From Oryzias latipes (taxonomy: Eukaryota; Chordata; Actinopteri; Beloniformes; Adrianichthyidae), in NCBI RefSeq assembly GCF_002234675.1, contig NC_019863.2, positions 2,532,609-2,596,608 on the forward strand: a stretch of DNA of 64,000 nt. The letters are read 5' to 3'. This document shows, in pieces, positions 1 through 15,245 of the stretch (positions are counted from its first letter, which is position 1; each line of letters begins with the position of its first letter). The notes under the pieces were generated by a model. It was not told the origin of the DNA and made no database searches. It worked only from the letters and a program-made list of their open reading frames with translations. The position numbers were made by a program, and so were the translations under genes.

Positions 1-906
1 TGGGATTTATTTTTTATTTTCTCAGTCATCAGTCGGCATCCAAAAATCCATCTCATCCTCAATCCTCATCTTCTGCATCTGGAATGAACAGCTGGGCTAC
101 ATTTCTATCAAACATGCTAGCTTCCCTTTCCTCATCGCCAGAGTCCGTCTTGTTGCCATGCGGCTCCTCATCAGTGATGTCGGCTTTTGTTAAAGCTCCA
201 AGAACAGTGCAAGCAGACACGCTATGCCAAGATTATATAATCCATTCACAAATTGTGGCGTAACTTGCCCGGCGCTGCCTCCCTGTCTTAGTAAAAGTGT
301 GTTCGGCATGCGTCACCGATCACTCCCACGCGATCGATGATGAGCAGCTTTTGATTGTAATCCGCTAGAAGTTGCCGCGCCACCGTAGTCCTTGCCGGGA
401 TGGAAAGATGACGGCATTTAATAAAAGCACAAAGACGGACCTCCTTGAAAATGTTCAGTTTTCATGTCCTCTGTAAGCGCTACAGCCTTCAGTGGAATGG
501 TGACTGTAGAGACGCTTCTCCCAGATGTTCTCTGATCCTTGATCCATCGCTCCAGTCGGTCTTCCAACTCGGGCCGCCTCGCCTCGTTTCCACGGAAACT
601 CAGCTGTGTCTTCTCGACTTGTTGGATTTTGTTTTCCAGCTTTCTTCAGTTGTGAACCATGGATTCCTTCATCTTGAATTCTCTGGCAGCTGCTCCATTC
701 CCATGATCCTCCGCGTGGCTGATAGCTTGCAGTTTAAACTGTGCTTCATAATCGGGTCTCTTTGCAGCATTTTCTGGGTTTCCAAAACGATGTTTTTCTG
801 CAGAAGTCACAGAAGCAGAAGTCATGCAACAACACCTTAGAGCACACCGTATATTTTGGAGAAAACTTAAGACTTTTAAGTGCGCCTTATGGTCGTGAAA
901 ATACAG
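1..906 (-). mobile_element. pogo/Tigger-like DNA transposon, truncated by the window edge
   Basis: The right end (about 871-906) is an inverted-repeat terminus beginning, on the minus strand, CTGTATTTTCACGACCATAA and followed by TA. Minus-strand frames at about 650-830 encode a helix-turn-helix start typical of pogo/jerky-like transposases (LQAISHAEDHGNGAAAREF), broken by stops. The part at 1-160 closely resembles 30641-30790, so two copies of the family lie in this window. The DDE catalytic core is largely missing. Confidence 0.6.
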
Positions 907-907
907 T

Positions 908-2573
908 ATATATAAAATAACGGGATCAGGAGAATCAACATTACACAGCTGTCTTCCCTCCCCCCCTACTGGACTAATTAAGCACCCAGGCCCGTTCATT
1001 TTGTAAAGTAAAAGATAGTTCAGACTCAGAATCTTCGATCTATTTCATGAAACACGATTGCCATGTAGAGCTCTTTAAAATGAATAAACCAAATCTCTCG
1101 ACATTTTCCGTGTCTTCCATGCATTGTAAGTAAGATAAACACAGAGACTGCTCCATGTAGCGATCAGCCTAAAAACATTAGCTGGTAGCTTCTCCCACAC
1201 GCGGCCGCAGTGTCAAGCTTTAAAGAACACAATTTTGGACAGGCGAGGCGGGGGGGCAAACCCTCAACAACAGGTTATATGACAGAGCCCGGGGCCTTTA
1301 AGCGTCTCTGCCTGGTGCGTTCATGGAGCTCCAGTACATAGTAGAATATCAAAATTCCAACAGCCACCCAGCCTAACTTAGTCTGCTACTATATTTTCAT
1401 GAGAAAAAAAACCCACTGAACCGACCCTAAAACTGCCCAAATTACTCCTACTTGCAAATTTTAGAACCAAAATCGCCCAGTTGGGTGGAAAACCGCCTAA
1501 TCTGGCAACACTGTCAATTTGTTGAGGCGCATACTCCCACCTAGTGTTGAGGGGTGTGCATTGCGCCGACACGTTCTCTGAAGCAACTTCGATTGATGTA
1601 GTTAGAGTGCTGCTGCTCATGCATGAGTAAAGGAGTAGCCAATCTTAACAGTGTCTCCGCATTGTTTGGTTTGATTGACAGACAGACTCATTCTGGTGAA
1701 AAAGCTCATTGTGAAATAAATAAGTCATCCTGAAAAACAGTAATGTGAAATAAAAGCTGTTTCAATTCAACTGTTATTTCAATTAAACTATTGCAGTCAA
1801 ATGGAAACGATGCCTTTGGTTGTTTTGCTCTTTGTTCATGTATCCCAAGTTATGTCGTCATCGCAATATTGATAACTATCGCATATCGCGAGTTTTCCTC
1901 AAATTCTGCAGCCCACTATTGTATGTATAAATACATATATGTCTGTGTATGATTAGGAGTAAATATAATGGCATCATTACCATGTGGATGTAAACATATA
2001 GAGATGTGCGTCTTTTATGTTTTTAATTTTCCAGTCAAGACATGATTAATCATCTAGAGTTATTATTTCTAGGTATAGATGTTTATCTCTTTTGTCTTTT
2101 TTAGTATTTTTTTGTTTTTATTGCTTGAAATAAATCAATTCCATACTTTCAAAGAGTTTGTGTCAAAGGGATTCTAAAAGAGATCACTTTACTCTTTCAG
2201 TCTACTTTGTAAAAGTTGAAAAAGCAAACTTTGGTAATTGTTCCTGAATGGCAGTAGGAGTTGATAGACGTTTTAGGTAGTTGGGCCGTGTACTCCTGGT
2301 TGGACATAGGCTATTATCAACTCCCCGCCATTGTCTCCTGTCTTGAACAATCCTTTCTAACTCCCTCCAGGTGTGCCGGTCAGCTTCCAGGTCCTTTTTC
2401 CTTGTGTTCCTTGGTCTTTTTCATTTTCCTTTTTGTTAGAACAGACTGCTACAGCTTTAGGTTTATGGCAGACAAACCGGACTGAATAAATCACGCTGGT
2501 GATTTGGTGACTTCTACTATTTTCATATAGTTTTTGGGAGATTGTGTTTATAAGATATACATACTTTTTTTTT
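908..2573. other. Non-coding stretch ahead of pbrm1
   Basis: No exon recognised. Repeat-like pieces occur (about 1380-1620 resembles a dispersed fish repeat mentioning a tight GCCGA/CACTCC context; 1830-1920 has the ATCGCAATATTG style of a hAT-like end), but I could not define boundaries. It may hold the undetected upstream exon or promoter of pbrm1. Confidence 0.3.
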
Positions 2574-2942
2574 GGCTGCACGGTGACGCAGTGGTTAGCG
2601 CTCTTGCCTCACATCCAGAAGATTCAAGTCCCGGGGGAACCTGAACCAGAACACCAATGGGGGACCTTTCTATGTGGAGTTGCCATGTTCTCCCCGTGCA
2701 TGCGTGGCTTTTTTCTGGGGTCTCCGGCTTCCTCCCACCATCCAAAAACATGCTTCATAGGTTCATTGGCTACTCTAAATTGTGTGAATGTGAGTGTGCA
2801 TGGGTGTGTGATTTGTGGTCCTGCAACAAACTGCCGACCTGTCCAGGGTCTCCCCTGCCCTTGCCTGCAAGTGGCCGGGATAGGCTCCAGCAGCCCCGTG
2901 ACCCCTAAAGGGATAAAACTGATTAGAAGATGAATGAATGAA
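2574..2942 (+). repeat. tRNA-derived SINE, copy 1
   Basis: The head has an A-box-like TGACGCAGTGG and a decayed B-box region. The body contains the family landmarks TTCTCCCCGTGCATGCGTGG and TAGGCTCCAGCAGCCCCGTG. The tail is (GAAT)n. Other copies are at 10378-10694, 20087-20262, 34868-35012 (reversed) and 44172-44530. Confidence 0.75.
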
Positions 2943-3305
2943 AATGATTTTTCTATTAAGAACTTAAGTTTAGGTGAGTCAAATCTTTCGGTGTGCTGGT
3001 TTGTATAGTTGATGGCTGAGATTTTTTATACAAGTAAAAAAAGACTCATCAAACAGCCTTTCAGCTATAAAAAAACCTTACTTTTCTGACAAACGCTCAT
3101 CTTTTCCTTTCTTACTCCAGCTTAGTGATTGCACAGGATTTATATAGATTACGGGGTTAAGAATGAATGACTGTAAAGCATTATTTTGCTACTGACCCCA
3201 TCGTGCATCAGTGTTGACCTTTAACCTTTTAACATAAGCATTTCAACCTTTCTGTTTAAATGTTTCTCTCATCTCGGTCATGTTTTGTCTTCTCAGGGGG
3301 TCTCC

Positions 3306-6300
3306 ATGGCTTTGAAAAGGAAACGAGCCTTGTCCCCCTCAAGCAGCGTGAGTGGAGGAGATTTTGAGGATAGCCAGACTTCTGTGGCGTCTGGCCCCGG
3401 GAGAAAGAGGAGAAGGACTTCAAACATTCCAACCGTTGATCCGGTAATTTTTATACCTTTGGGAGGGGATGGAAAGCTCCTCACCACACTGAGGTGTTGG
3501 GATGTTAGCATTTCCACTCCTGCTTTGCAGATTGCTGTCTGCCATGAACTGTACAACACAGTCAGAGATTATAAAGATGATCAGGGCCGAATGTTGTGTG
3601 AGCTCTTCATCAGAGCCCCTAAAAGAAGGTGAGGAATGCTTCTCCTTTATGTTTCATCCTCTGAAAAAGTTGGATAATCGCCACTTTTGTGTCTCAGGAA
3701 TCAACCGGATTACTACCACGTTGTGTCTCAGCCTATTGACATGATGAAGATCCAGCAGAAGTTAAAGATGGAGGAGTATGATGATGTCGATCAACTGACC
3801 AGTGACTTCCAACTCCTGTTTAACAACACAAAGATGTATTATAAGGTAACGCGGCAGTAAAGGCTCAGGAAAGAAGGAAAAGAGAAGAAGGAAATGTGTA
3901 AAATGTTTTTTTCACTCTCATCCAGACGGACAGTCCTGAATATAGAGCAGCCTGTAAGCTGTGGGACCTTTACCTGCGAACCAAAAACGAGTTTGTTCAA
4001 CGAGGCGAATACGAAGAGGAAGATGAAGGAGGATACGAGGCCCCGGAGAATCCAGGAGGCTCAACTGAAGATGAGGTGACGTCTGTAGATTCACCATTTA
4101 TTTCAAGGAAAAATCCTATTTCTATCCTTTATCCTTTATTTTAGAATAGAAAAACACTGGAACACATTTCTTATGAGTCTATTTGCACACTAACATAAAA
4201 ACTAAAGATTCTTTTTGAATTGCTTGCCTTTTGTTGACATAAATGTTTGATATACATTTAGGAATTTAAGAAAGTAATTTAACAAGTTCTTCATTTCTAG
4301 GTGTTGTTTGGTGGCCTCCAAGTGCAAATCACATCAGCAAATCACTCAACGCAAAAAGATGACAGAAAACAAAAGTAATTTCCAGAAATCAAAATGAAAC
4401 TAGAAGGATGCAGGGTTGACCATAAATCAAGTGAAAACAGCACAATAACAGAAAAGATATTTTTGTGAAAAATGTCAGCGCTGGGTATCGAACCAGCGAG
4501 CTTCTGCCCCACAGAAAGAAGCAAAGGTTTTCAAGGATTCCCCACGTGTTTCAATTGAGGCAAAAATCCTGGAAATCCTGGGATATCATGAAAAGTTCAA
4601 GCATTTGAAAAACCAAAGGTCATAGCTGGAAAAAGCTGAAAGAGCTGAACATTTGAATAGTTGAATGGTTAAAAAAACTGAAAAATTGTAGAAGGAGATA
4701 CTATAAAAAAGAAAGAGAAACAGGAAAACAAGGGGTTAAAGGGTTTACAACATTCAACCAATTAAACCAAATTAGAAAATGGAAAAGGTAGATATTCTGG
4801 GACATGGAGCACTGATTGGATGATGACGTTTGTTTGCCTTTTCAACCTATGTTATTTGTGATGGCGGTATCCACAGGCAGAAGCTTCTGACCACAATCAC
4901 TGCAAAAGTTCAATCAACCTTTTACCACAGTTCAGGTAAAACATCCTTCTGCTTTCCCTCTTCTTCAAAGCTCAAACATGATCAACCAATCAGTGACATC
5001 CCATTGTGTCTGCCTTTTCCAGTTTCTTAGTTTGTTTCCTTATTTGTTTGGATTTCTAAAATGTAGTGCTTTTTCTGATTATTTGTTTTGCTTTTGTACT
5101 GTCATTGTGTTCTTTAATATGTTTGAGTGCTGAGTGATTCATTGATCTGATTTGCACTTCGAGGCCTCTGTGTTGTAGTAGAAAATGTCTCCAGTCAAAA
5201 GGATGATGAAGCTGATGAACCAAGGCATTTCCATAAATCTGATCCCTTTCATTCTAACTCAGACGACACCTTCCTGCTTAAAGGATGTCCTAGAGCAGCT
5301 TCTTGATGCTGTCGTGTCTTATACCGAACCAACGGGACGCCTAGTCAGTGAGCTGTTCCAGAAGCTTCCCTCCAAAATGGTACATGGGACCCCGACAATT
5401 CATATGTTAGGAGTCTTTACTCTAATTTGAAGTCTCTCTTTTGTTTAGCAATATCCAGACTATTACGCCGTCATCAAAGAACCGATAGATCTGAAAACCA
5501 TCGCTCAGAAGATCCAGGTACCGGTTCCAACGGAGCTGTCTGGGTGTGACGAAGTTTTTGCTGTTTTTATCCACATCAAGTAAATTTTTTGTTCTAGTTG
5601 GGTCACTACAGGAGTTGTGCTGCCATGGCAAAAGACATAGACTTGTTGGTGAAGAACGCTAAAGCGTACAATGAGCCGGGGTCACAGGTTTTTAAGGTAT
5701 GTTTCTGAGAATCTTATGTGCTGCATAGTGTCCGTCCGACCTTTCACACGTGTTCCTGGTATTTTGTCTGCTAGGACGCTAACACGATTAAAAAGATTTT
5801 TGCACAGAAGAAGTCTGAGCTGGAGCACGGGGAACCTGTCAAATCCAGCATCCGCATCAGGTTTGGACCACAACGACCTCTTTAAACAACGTCGGCGGGA
5901 ACTTCAGCGAATTTTGGTTTGACCTTTTCTAACGTGTTCTCTGTAAGGAATAGAAAGTCAACTCAAGGGGATCGCCTCTCCGCCATCACCATGGCACTTC
6001 AGTATGAGAGTGACGAGGAGGGAATACTATCTGGTACCTTTGCTCCTCTTTCGTAAATGGACTTAGTTTTTCTCAGACATTGATGATGCTTCTTTATTTT
6101 GTGAAATCCCGTGTTTATTGTTCCTGCATTTGTCAGGCTCTGTCCACTATGATGAGGGGGAATCTGAAGCGGAGAGCATGACATCAAACATGGACATGAG
6201 CAACCCCATCTTCCAGCTTTACGAAGCCGTGCGAGGAGCCAGGAACAGTCAGGGCCAACTGATTTCCGAGCCTTTCCTGCAGCTGCCCTCCAGGAAAGAC

Positions 6301-9300
6301 TATCCTGACTACTACCACCAGATCAGTCAGCCCATCTGCCTGCAACAGATCAAGTATGGCGGAAATAAGTGGAATTAAAAGAATATTTTAATAAGGAACA
6401 AATTCAGTGTTGGACAAAAGTTTCTCAAGAAAAATGATGTTGTTCACCGGGAAGTTTGTTTACCTCATGTTTTTGTTGCTTTTAGTTAAAAGTTCTTTTG
6501 TTTTCTTTGCATTTCTGCCCGTGAGAAGTATTTTCCCCACACATACTCACCCACTGTAAAGTCCAGTATTTCTGTGCCCTCTCCCCCTTCCCAAATGTGA
6601 GAACCCTCAATTCCCCACAGGAGCAAGATGAAGAACAACGAGTATGCGAGCGTGGAGCACGTCGACTCAGATCTGACGTTGATGTTTGAGAACGCCAAAC
6701 GCTATAATGTTCCTCACTCCTCCATCTACAAGCGTGCGCTCAAACTCCAGCACATTCAGCAGGTCTGGTTTTTCTGCTCCAATCATCTTTTGATCTTTAT
6801 TCAGTCAGCCACCAACTGTGCAGGTTCTTCCACTTAAAAAGATGAGAGAAGCCTGTACTCTTCATCATGGTTTCCCTCATCTAAAATCTCATTGTCTGAT
6901 TTTTTTCAAATAATTTATTTGTAAATTATGGTGGAAAATAAGTATTTGGTCAATAACAACAGTACAGCTTTGTTATATACCCTTTGTTGTCAATGACAGC
7001 AGTCAAATGTTTTCTGTGAGTCTTGTGTTGTTGGTATTTTGGTCCATTCCTCCATGCAGATCTCCTCTAGAGTAGTGGTGTTTTTGGGTTGTTGCTGGAC
7101 AACACAGACTTTCTTCTCCCTCCAAAGATTTTCTATGGGGTTGAGATCTGGAGACTGGCTAGGCCACTTCAGGACCTTGAAGTGCTTCTTATGAAGCCAC
7201 TCCTTCGTTACCCGGGCAACGTGTTTGGGATGGTTGTCATGATGGAAGGAGGTTTTCATTTAAAATTTGACGATACATGGCCCCATTCATTCTTTCCTCA
7301 ACACAGATCAGTCATCCTGGTCCCTTTGCTGAAAACAGACCCAAAGCATGATGGGTGAGATCTTGCGAGGAGTCTCAGATCGAGATTATCAGTGGTCTTG
7401 TATGTCTTCCATTTCTTCACACCAAGCTGCTTACCTGTTGCAGATTCAGTCTTTCCAGCCTGGTGTAGGTCAACATTTTGGTTTCTGGTGTCCTTAGACA
7501 GCTCTTTGGTCTTAATCATAGTGGAGTTTGGTGTGTGACTGTCTGAGGTTGTGGACAGGTGTCTTTTCTATAGATAACCAGTTCAAACAGGAGCTTTTAA
7601 AACAGGTAACGAGTGGAGGAAAGAGGATCCTCTTACAGAAGAAGTTACAGGTCTGAGAGCCAGAAGTTTTGCTTGTTTGTAGCTGACCAAATTCTTACTT
7701 TTCACCATAATTTGCAAATAAATTATTTAAAAGTCAGACAATGTTATTTTGTGTCCTCCATCATGAGCAAAATGCTAAAAGACGATATTAAAAACACCAA
7801 AACATCATTTTCATTAGAGTGGGGCTTTAAGAACACTATTTTTTAACTTCCATCAGTTTCTTTGTATTTTTCATGAAGTATAATGGCTGAATCCTGTTAT
7901 TCGTGTAGCTGAAGAGGAAGGAACTTTTACAGAGAGAGGATGATGATGGTGACAGCATGCTCTCCTCAGCCACGTCTGACACCAGTACTACGAAAAGAAA
8001 AAGGTTAATTGCACCCATTTCATTCTCTGAACATTCATTGTGGAAGAGAACTTGGTGTTAATTCTGCTTTGTGTGTTTTCTAGTCATAAGAAGAATACCA
8101 AAAAGAATCGCATGAAGGCTCTGGTAGCTGCTGTGACTGAGGCGCGAGAGGCCGGCGTTGGTCGTAGACTGTGTGACCTCTTCATGGTGAAGCCCTCAAA
8201 GAAGGACTACCCCGACTATTACAAAATTATCCTGGAGCCCATGGACCTGAGGACCATCGAGCACAACATTCGCTCAGACAAGTATCTGACCGAGGACTCT
8301 ATGGTGGCAGATATGAAGCTGATGTTCCGCAATGCTCGGCACTACAATGAGGAAGGCTCACAGGTGAGACTGCTCACAGTTTCTGAAGGTTCTCTGTTGT
8401 CCTCGAGGGATCAGTCATTCACAAAAACAACTAGAACAAAGAGAAATTAACCTTTAATAAAGTAAACAAGAGGAGAAAAACCTTTTTGACCTTTTGAATC
8501 TGCGCTTTTGCAGGTCTACAATGATGCAGACATCCTAGAGAAGATCATGGAGGACAGGCGCAGAGATCTCGGACCAGCAACTGATGAAGACGACACCATG
8601 TCCCCCAAGTTAAAAATAAGTAGGTTTCACAGCCAGTGTCAAAAAAGTACACCGACCTGTTACTGAGAAGCCTTTGTGTTTTGTTTATTTCAGGAAAGAA
8701 CAGCATCAATCTGAAGAAATCAAAGTACTTGAGTCCCTTACAGCAGAAACTCAATGAGCTTTACGAAGCTGTCAAGAACTACACAGACAAACGAGGTCGC
8801 CGACTCAGCACCATCTTCCTGAGACTTCCATCTCGCGCTGAGCTCCCCGATTACTATATCGCCATTAAGAAACCGGTGGACATGGAGAAGATCAAGAGCC
8901 ACATGCTGGCTAACAAGTACCAGGATGTTGATGCTCTGGTTGAGGACTTTGTGCTGATGTTTAACAACGCCTGCACCTACAACGAGCCAGAGTCTCTGAT
9001 TTACCGAGACGCTCTCTTGCTGCACAAAGTGTTGTTGGAGACCAGGCGGGATCTGGAAGGAGGAGAGGACACCCACGTGCCGGACGTGCCCCGCCTCATC
9101 CAGGAGCTTGTTCGCAGCCTCTTTGTATCTGTTCTTGGTCACCAAGACGATGAGGGGCGATGCTACAGCGATTCTCTGGCAGAGATTCCTGCTGCTGATC
9201 CAGCAAACTCTGAGAAACCTCTGCTTAATTTTGAGATCATCAGAAAAAATGTGGACCGGAGTCGCTACAGGAGGCTGGATGTTTTTCAGGACCACATGTT

Positions 9301-12300
9301 TGAGGTTCTAGAGAAAGCCAGACGGTTAAGCAGGTGAGGTATTGATCATGCTCACAAACAAAGGATTGCTTTTTTTTAGGTATGTACAAAGTCTTTGATT
9401 TATTACAGGACAGATTCAGAGATCTTTGAAGATGCAGTGGAGCTGCAGCAGTTCTTCATCAAAATCCGAGATGAGCTGTGCAAGAATGGAGAGATCTTGA
9501 TGTCCCCTGCCCTCAGCTATACTAGTAAACATTTGCATAGTGATGTAGACAAGGAAAAGAAAGAGAAACTTCCCAAAGAGTACGAGGAAGACAGAATCAA
9601 GAGAGAAGAAGAAAAAAAAGGTATACTAGAAATACTTGTGAAAACCAACAACTGCAGTTGTGTATCTCCTTCTCCTCCTACATTTCTTCACACAAAACCT
9701 TTTACTCCTCAGAGGCAGAAAAGAGGGAGGACCCAGTAGTAGCATCGTGGCCCGTTCAGCGTACATACAGCCAGGACTGCTCCTTCAAGGATAGTATGTA
9801 CCATGTGGGGGACTGCGTCTATGTCGAGCCTGCAGAGTCGAACCTACAGCCACACATAATCTGTATTGAGCGTCTCTGGCAGGATGACACCGGTCAGTGC
9901 ATTTCTCAGATTTGAATGTGGGGGCTTCAATTTGCTTGAGTGACTTAGAGGTTACAAAAATAAATATCTTTGGTTGTCCAGGTTTAGAAGAAGCCAATGT
10001 CTGAAGAAAACACTACAACGTTATAGAAACACATGTATGTTCCATAATATGAACTATTCTGGTCAACGCACTGACGAAAATGTAGCGATAATGCAAATTC
10101 AAAATGTTCTGGCTGTGTGGAAATTAAGAGACAAACACTGATGCTTGAAATGCTTTATGAAATTGACTTGAAAATGATTGCTATTAGTGTAAAAATCTGA
10201 TTTGGTTTGCTGATATTCCACACATAGATGAGTTAAAGCAGTGACATCATTCAAAAACCAGCTCCTGCTCCTCAACTCGGGAAAGCTGATAAGATACTTT
10301 TCAGAGACAGTGGACACTGGTACACAGATGTTTAACTAAAAGCATTACAGAAAGCCGTGAACCTTGATTTAATGCAAGGGTTGTACAGTGGTGTAGTGGT
10401 TAGCACTTTCGCATCACAGTGAGAAGGTCCTGGTTTAAATCCAAGCTGGGTCCCTGTGCATGGGTGCATTTTCTTTAGGTGCTTAAGGCCTGAAGAAGCC
10501 ATAAATGTGCTTGATAGGACGGTAGGTTATTTCAAATTGTCCCTAAGTATGAATGTGTGTTTGAATGTGTCCCCCTGCGATGAACTGGCAACCCATCCAA
10601 AGAGTAACTGCCTGCTCCCAACAGTAGCTGGGATAGGCTGCAGTAACCCCCCCTGACCCCAAAAGGGATTCAGCAGGTTTAGAAAAGAGATGAACTTCCT
10701 GCAGATCCAACCGTGAAGGAAACAAATGGCAGAAAAGACAAAAGGAGTGTTTTAGACTGTACCCTCCTAATATTTTTAGTTTATTTACATTGAAAATGTG
10801 CAATTTTCTTTACTGTTAAAGGTGGTTCACAATCTAAGTTATTGTCTGTTATTCAGTTTTTGTTCTTTTTCCTTTCCTGACTTTCCCCTCTCTCCATGTA
10901 AATCCGGTCGGTTTTCTTCCCTCTCCGATACAAACAGGGGAGAAGTGGTTGTATGGATGCTGGTTCTATCGACCAAATGAAACGTTTCATTTGGCCACAA
11001 GAAAATTCTTGGAGAAGGAAGTTTTCAAGAGCGATTACTACAACAAAACTCCCATCAGCAAAATTCTGGGAAAGTGTGTTGTTATGTTCGTAAAGGTACT
11101 TTGCTCCTGCTAAAATCTCTTTTTAGATTTTTTTCCCCCACTCTAGTATGTGTTAACCAGATACTTTTGGAACTCTAGGAGTACTTCAAGCTCTACCCAG
11201 AAGGTTTCCAGGAAGAGGATGTGTACGTCTGTGAATCGCGTTACTCTGCTAAGTCTAAGTCCTTCAAGAAGATCAAGATGTGGACCATGCCTCTGAACTC
11301 AGTTCGGTTCACTCCTCGAGAAGTACCCCTTCCTGTGGTTCGTGTAGCTTCCATATTTGCCACTAAACCAGATGAGAAGCCACCGGAGACGGAAGACGAG
11401 AGCAAAATGACAGATGGGGTCATAGAGAAGGTAAAAGCTTTGTTTGTTTGTTTGTTTGTTTGTTTGTGTGTAACCTTCAAATGCTAAAGTTTTTCATGTC
11501 AACAGGAGAGGGAGGACGTTCCTTTGGATTTCACCAACGGAGAGCCAGGCTGTCAGTACTACGAGCAGCTGTGCTACAACAACCTGTGGCTGAAAGTGGG
11601 AGACTGTGTTTACATTGGTTCTCATGGACTGGTGCGTCACCGAGTGGGCAGGTAAAGGAAATACTGCCATTCTGAACATACTGATCTATAAATGTTTTTT
11701 CTGTTGAATATTTCGTATCTTAAAAGATCCACTCCAACTAGCTACTGATCTATTCTTAAAGTGTTCCTGGTGATCTTATAATAATTGTTTATTTTAACCC
11801 CAATCAAAAAACTTTTTCTGTAGAGCGACAGTAGTTCATTAGAGGTTAGCCTATGAGTTGCAGGTGAGGTTGTTGGCATGGAGTAAGCCTCCCTTCATTT
11901 CCCATCATCGCTTTGTTCACACTCTCTCCCGCTAGCTCACAACCCCAACCTCACGTTACTGGTGCAACAAAAATGGTGAGCAGTCTCAGAGTTATCCAGC
12001 CGTGCAGTTTAGATCCAGATTCCAGCTCAGACGAGTAAAACAAAGACGTTCACGGATCCGTTTGTCTGACAGTGGATGCATCAGAATAGAGCAGAGCTGG
12101 GAGCTTGTGGCCGGCTGTTAATAGTTTCTGCGTAACAGCTACAAGCTTTTTTAAATGTCAATTTTTCGTCTGCCCCTGATTACAAACAATTTGAACAAAG
12201 AAATACTCAAATATGCTATTTTCATCTGAATTTTTCCTCCAACTTTAGAATAGTCCCATAAAACCGTGTTAAAAACACTAAAAACAACCTTTTTCATTGT

Positions 12301-15245
12301 AGTGGGTCTTTAAAGTTTTTGTACTCTATGCTCTGAAATATTACATAATGTTGTTTTATTTTGAAATGCAGATTGAAAGGACAAAGCTGCATCTGTTGAA
12401 TCTTTCTGAAGCCATTTGAATTGTTTACTTTGGCACTTACTTTTCTTTATGTGTTCAACAGAATTGAGAAGATGTGGATCCGAGATGGAGCGGGTTACTT
12501 CTTTGGCCCAATTTTTATCCATCCTGAAGAGACGGAGCACGAACCCACCAAGATGTTCTACAAGAAGGAAGTGTTCCTTAGCAACCTGGAGGAGACTTGT
12601 CCAATGACCTGCATCATAGGTAGCCTTCTGCTGTGATTTGGAAGCATCTGCTCCAACGTGATGGTTTATTGTTTTGAAGATGCAGTCATTATCAGGCTAT
12701 TCCTCCTCTTTGCAGGAAAGTGTGTCGTTTTGTCCTTCAAAGAGTTCCTGTCATGTCGGCCCACTGAAGTGCCCGAAGATGATGTTCTGCTTTGTGAGAG
12801 TCGCTACATTGAAAGTGAAAAACAGATGAAGAAGTTCAAGGGTCTGAAGCGTTTCTCGCTCTCTGGAAAGGTGGTAGAGGATGAAATCTATTATTTTAGG
12901 TGAACCTTTTTTTTTGGTGTGTTTTTAATTTGTTAATTTTAATCTAATTTATTTTCCTTTTATTCATTTTATTTATTTCAAACTGATAAATTAAAAAATA
13001 ATCATAAACAGAGGTATAATGATAAATGATAAATGTGAAAAGTTCTAAAAGGACTTTGGATGAAGTTTGACAACTTGTTGAGTCCAAACTTACATTTATA
13101 CAAACGATATTTGTAAAGAATTACAGGAAAATGGTGAACATAAGTGAACATTTTATGTATTATAAAATTTATACATTATATATTATTATATATATTCCAG
13201 TGTTTTTATGTTCACGAAAACAGCTTTTTCTCACCGTTTTAGTCCTCTAATTATTAGGTTTTGGTTTGAATTCTTGAGAGTGAATTCTTTTATGCGTTCG
13301 GTTTTGCACAGGAAGCTCATAGTTCCTCAGAAAGAACCCTCACCGCTGCTCAATCGGAAGATCGAGAAGCTGGAGGCTAAATTTGCTGACATGACCGATG
13401 AAGAACTTGAAGAACTTGGGGATGATGACGGCGAGCTGGGCGACCAGTCTCACATGCAGTCCTCCATGTCTGGTGACCTGGATCTGCTGTCCTACACGCC
13501 TCCACAGGTCAGAGTGAATCCGTGAAGGGGGGGAATGGTCTGTGTTTAGCGCTGTATCGTTTTTATGTGGCATTCTAACGTGCTTGGTTACAGTCCACCC
13601 CTAAATCCATAAAGGGGCTGTCAAAAAAGGAGGGATCGAAGCGAAAGATCAACATGAGTGGATACATCCTGTTCAGCAGCGAGATGCGGGCTGTCATCAA
13701 AGCTCAGCACCCAGACTTCTCCTTTGGGGAGTTGAGCCGGCTGGTTGGCACGGAGTGGAGGAACCTGGAGACTTCCAGGAAAGCAGAGTACGAGGGTAAG
13801 AGGATTTTCTTGCTGTGAAAAATTAATGCATCTTGTTTTTCTTGTCTTTTAAAGCCAACTCACTGTTTTTTGTTGCATTGCAGAGCGAGCAGCTAAAGTA
13901 GCAGAGCAGCAGGAGCGTGACAGGACCCAGCATCAGACCTTCCTTAAATCAGGTACCCCAGTAGGGGCACTGATGGGGGTGGTGCCTCCCCCGACCCCCA
14001 TGGGATTGCTTAATCCTGGCATGACGCCTGTGTCAGGTAACCCCTCATAAATGCAGCAGACTCCGCAGTGTACATTTGAAAGCTGCAATCTGAAGCTAAA
14101 CTGCCAGAACTGTTACTCTCCTTTTGTGTTGCATCCTCATCTTTTTTGCCTTCATACACCTGTGCTCAGGGGCGGCTCCAGGAGTTTTTCCTCTGCAGTA
14201 GCTTAGGGGTTGCTAAGTAATTGTGAGGAGCTTCTAATTCAATTTTTACGTAAAAATACATTTCCAAGAAGGAAAGTTGCTAATTAATACCAGATTGTTG
14301 TCTCGTCAATAGATTGCACTTGTAAAACGTGTTAACTGTCCTGAGAAAGAGACGGAGATGTTGAAGTGAGAAGGAAAACAAAATTTATTTAAGAGAAGCT
14401 GTTGACAGTCAATGGGGGTACCGCCATCAACTGACTCTCCTTCGCTAGATTACACCCATCATTTCTACAGTCAGTCAAAACAAAACCTTTTTTTAAATAA
14501 ACTTTATTGCACATTATAGCATTTTACAAAAAAATCACATTTAGGTATGCAATAAGAACACAATTGCGAATATTAAATATACATCTGTATTGAAAAGAAA
14601 AAACAAGAATAGAAACAGAAATAAGCCAGGGGGTTAAACTTTACAAGAAAATGTTGAATCTTTTACACACAGATAAGGTTTTGATTGCTTTTTGCTTCTC
14701 AGAATTACAAATACTATTAATATACAGATTTAACTCTGAAAAGAATACAATTAAACAGGAATTTCAAACAGAGAATTAATATTTGTGAATATTATATTCG
14801 ACCAAAATTAGCATAGATTTAAAAGTAAACCAGAGTTCTTTATTATATTCTTATTATTATTATTTGATATTAGACCCAACAAGACATCTTTTCAGAATAA
14901 AATAAAACAAGAAGTAATTTTGTCATGGATTAAATCACAAATCTTCTGCCAGAACAGTCAAAACAAAACGTAAAATAGCATTCTGGCTCTCATTCAATAA
15001 ACTTTATTAGTAACAAATGAGGAACAAACGCAAGCTCTCGAGCGCCCTCTCTGTTGAGACAATGCTACTGCGTGCTTCATGGACTGTCTTCAGTCACATT
15101 TTAACACAAAATAAACGAGACAAACATTTAATAAGAAATGGAAAGGTGTGACGTGCAATAAAATTTGGTACAATGAACATTTTTTAAATAAAGTATTAGT
15201 ATATATTTGGGGTTGCTTTGTCACTGTTGCTAGAGCAACCCCTAT

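Noticed and set aside
4470..4510. tRNA-like T-arm on the minus strand (GGTTCGATACC)
   Set aside because: There is no matching acceptor stem, D-arm or anticodon arm around it. At most it is a decayed SINE piece.
8738..9295. 185-residue frame antisense to pbrm1 exon 15
   Set aside because: It is the shadow of the well-conserved bromodomain 5/6 exon on the other strand.
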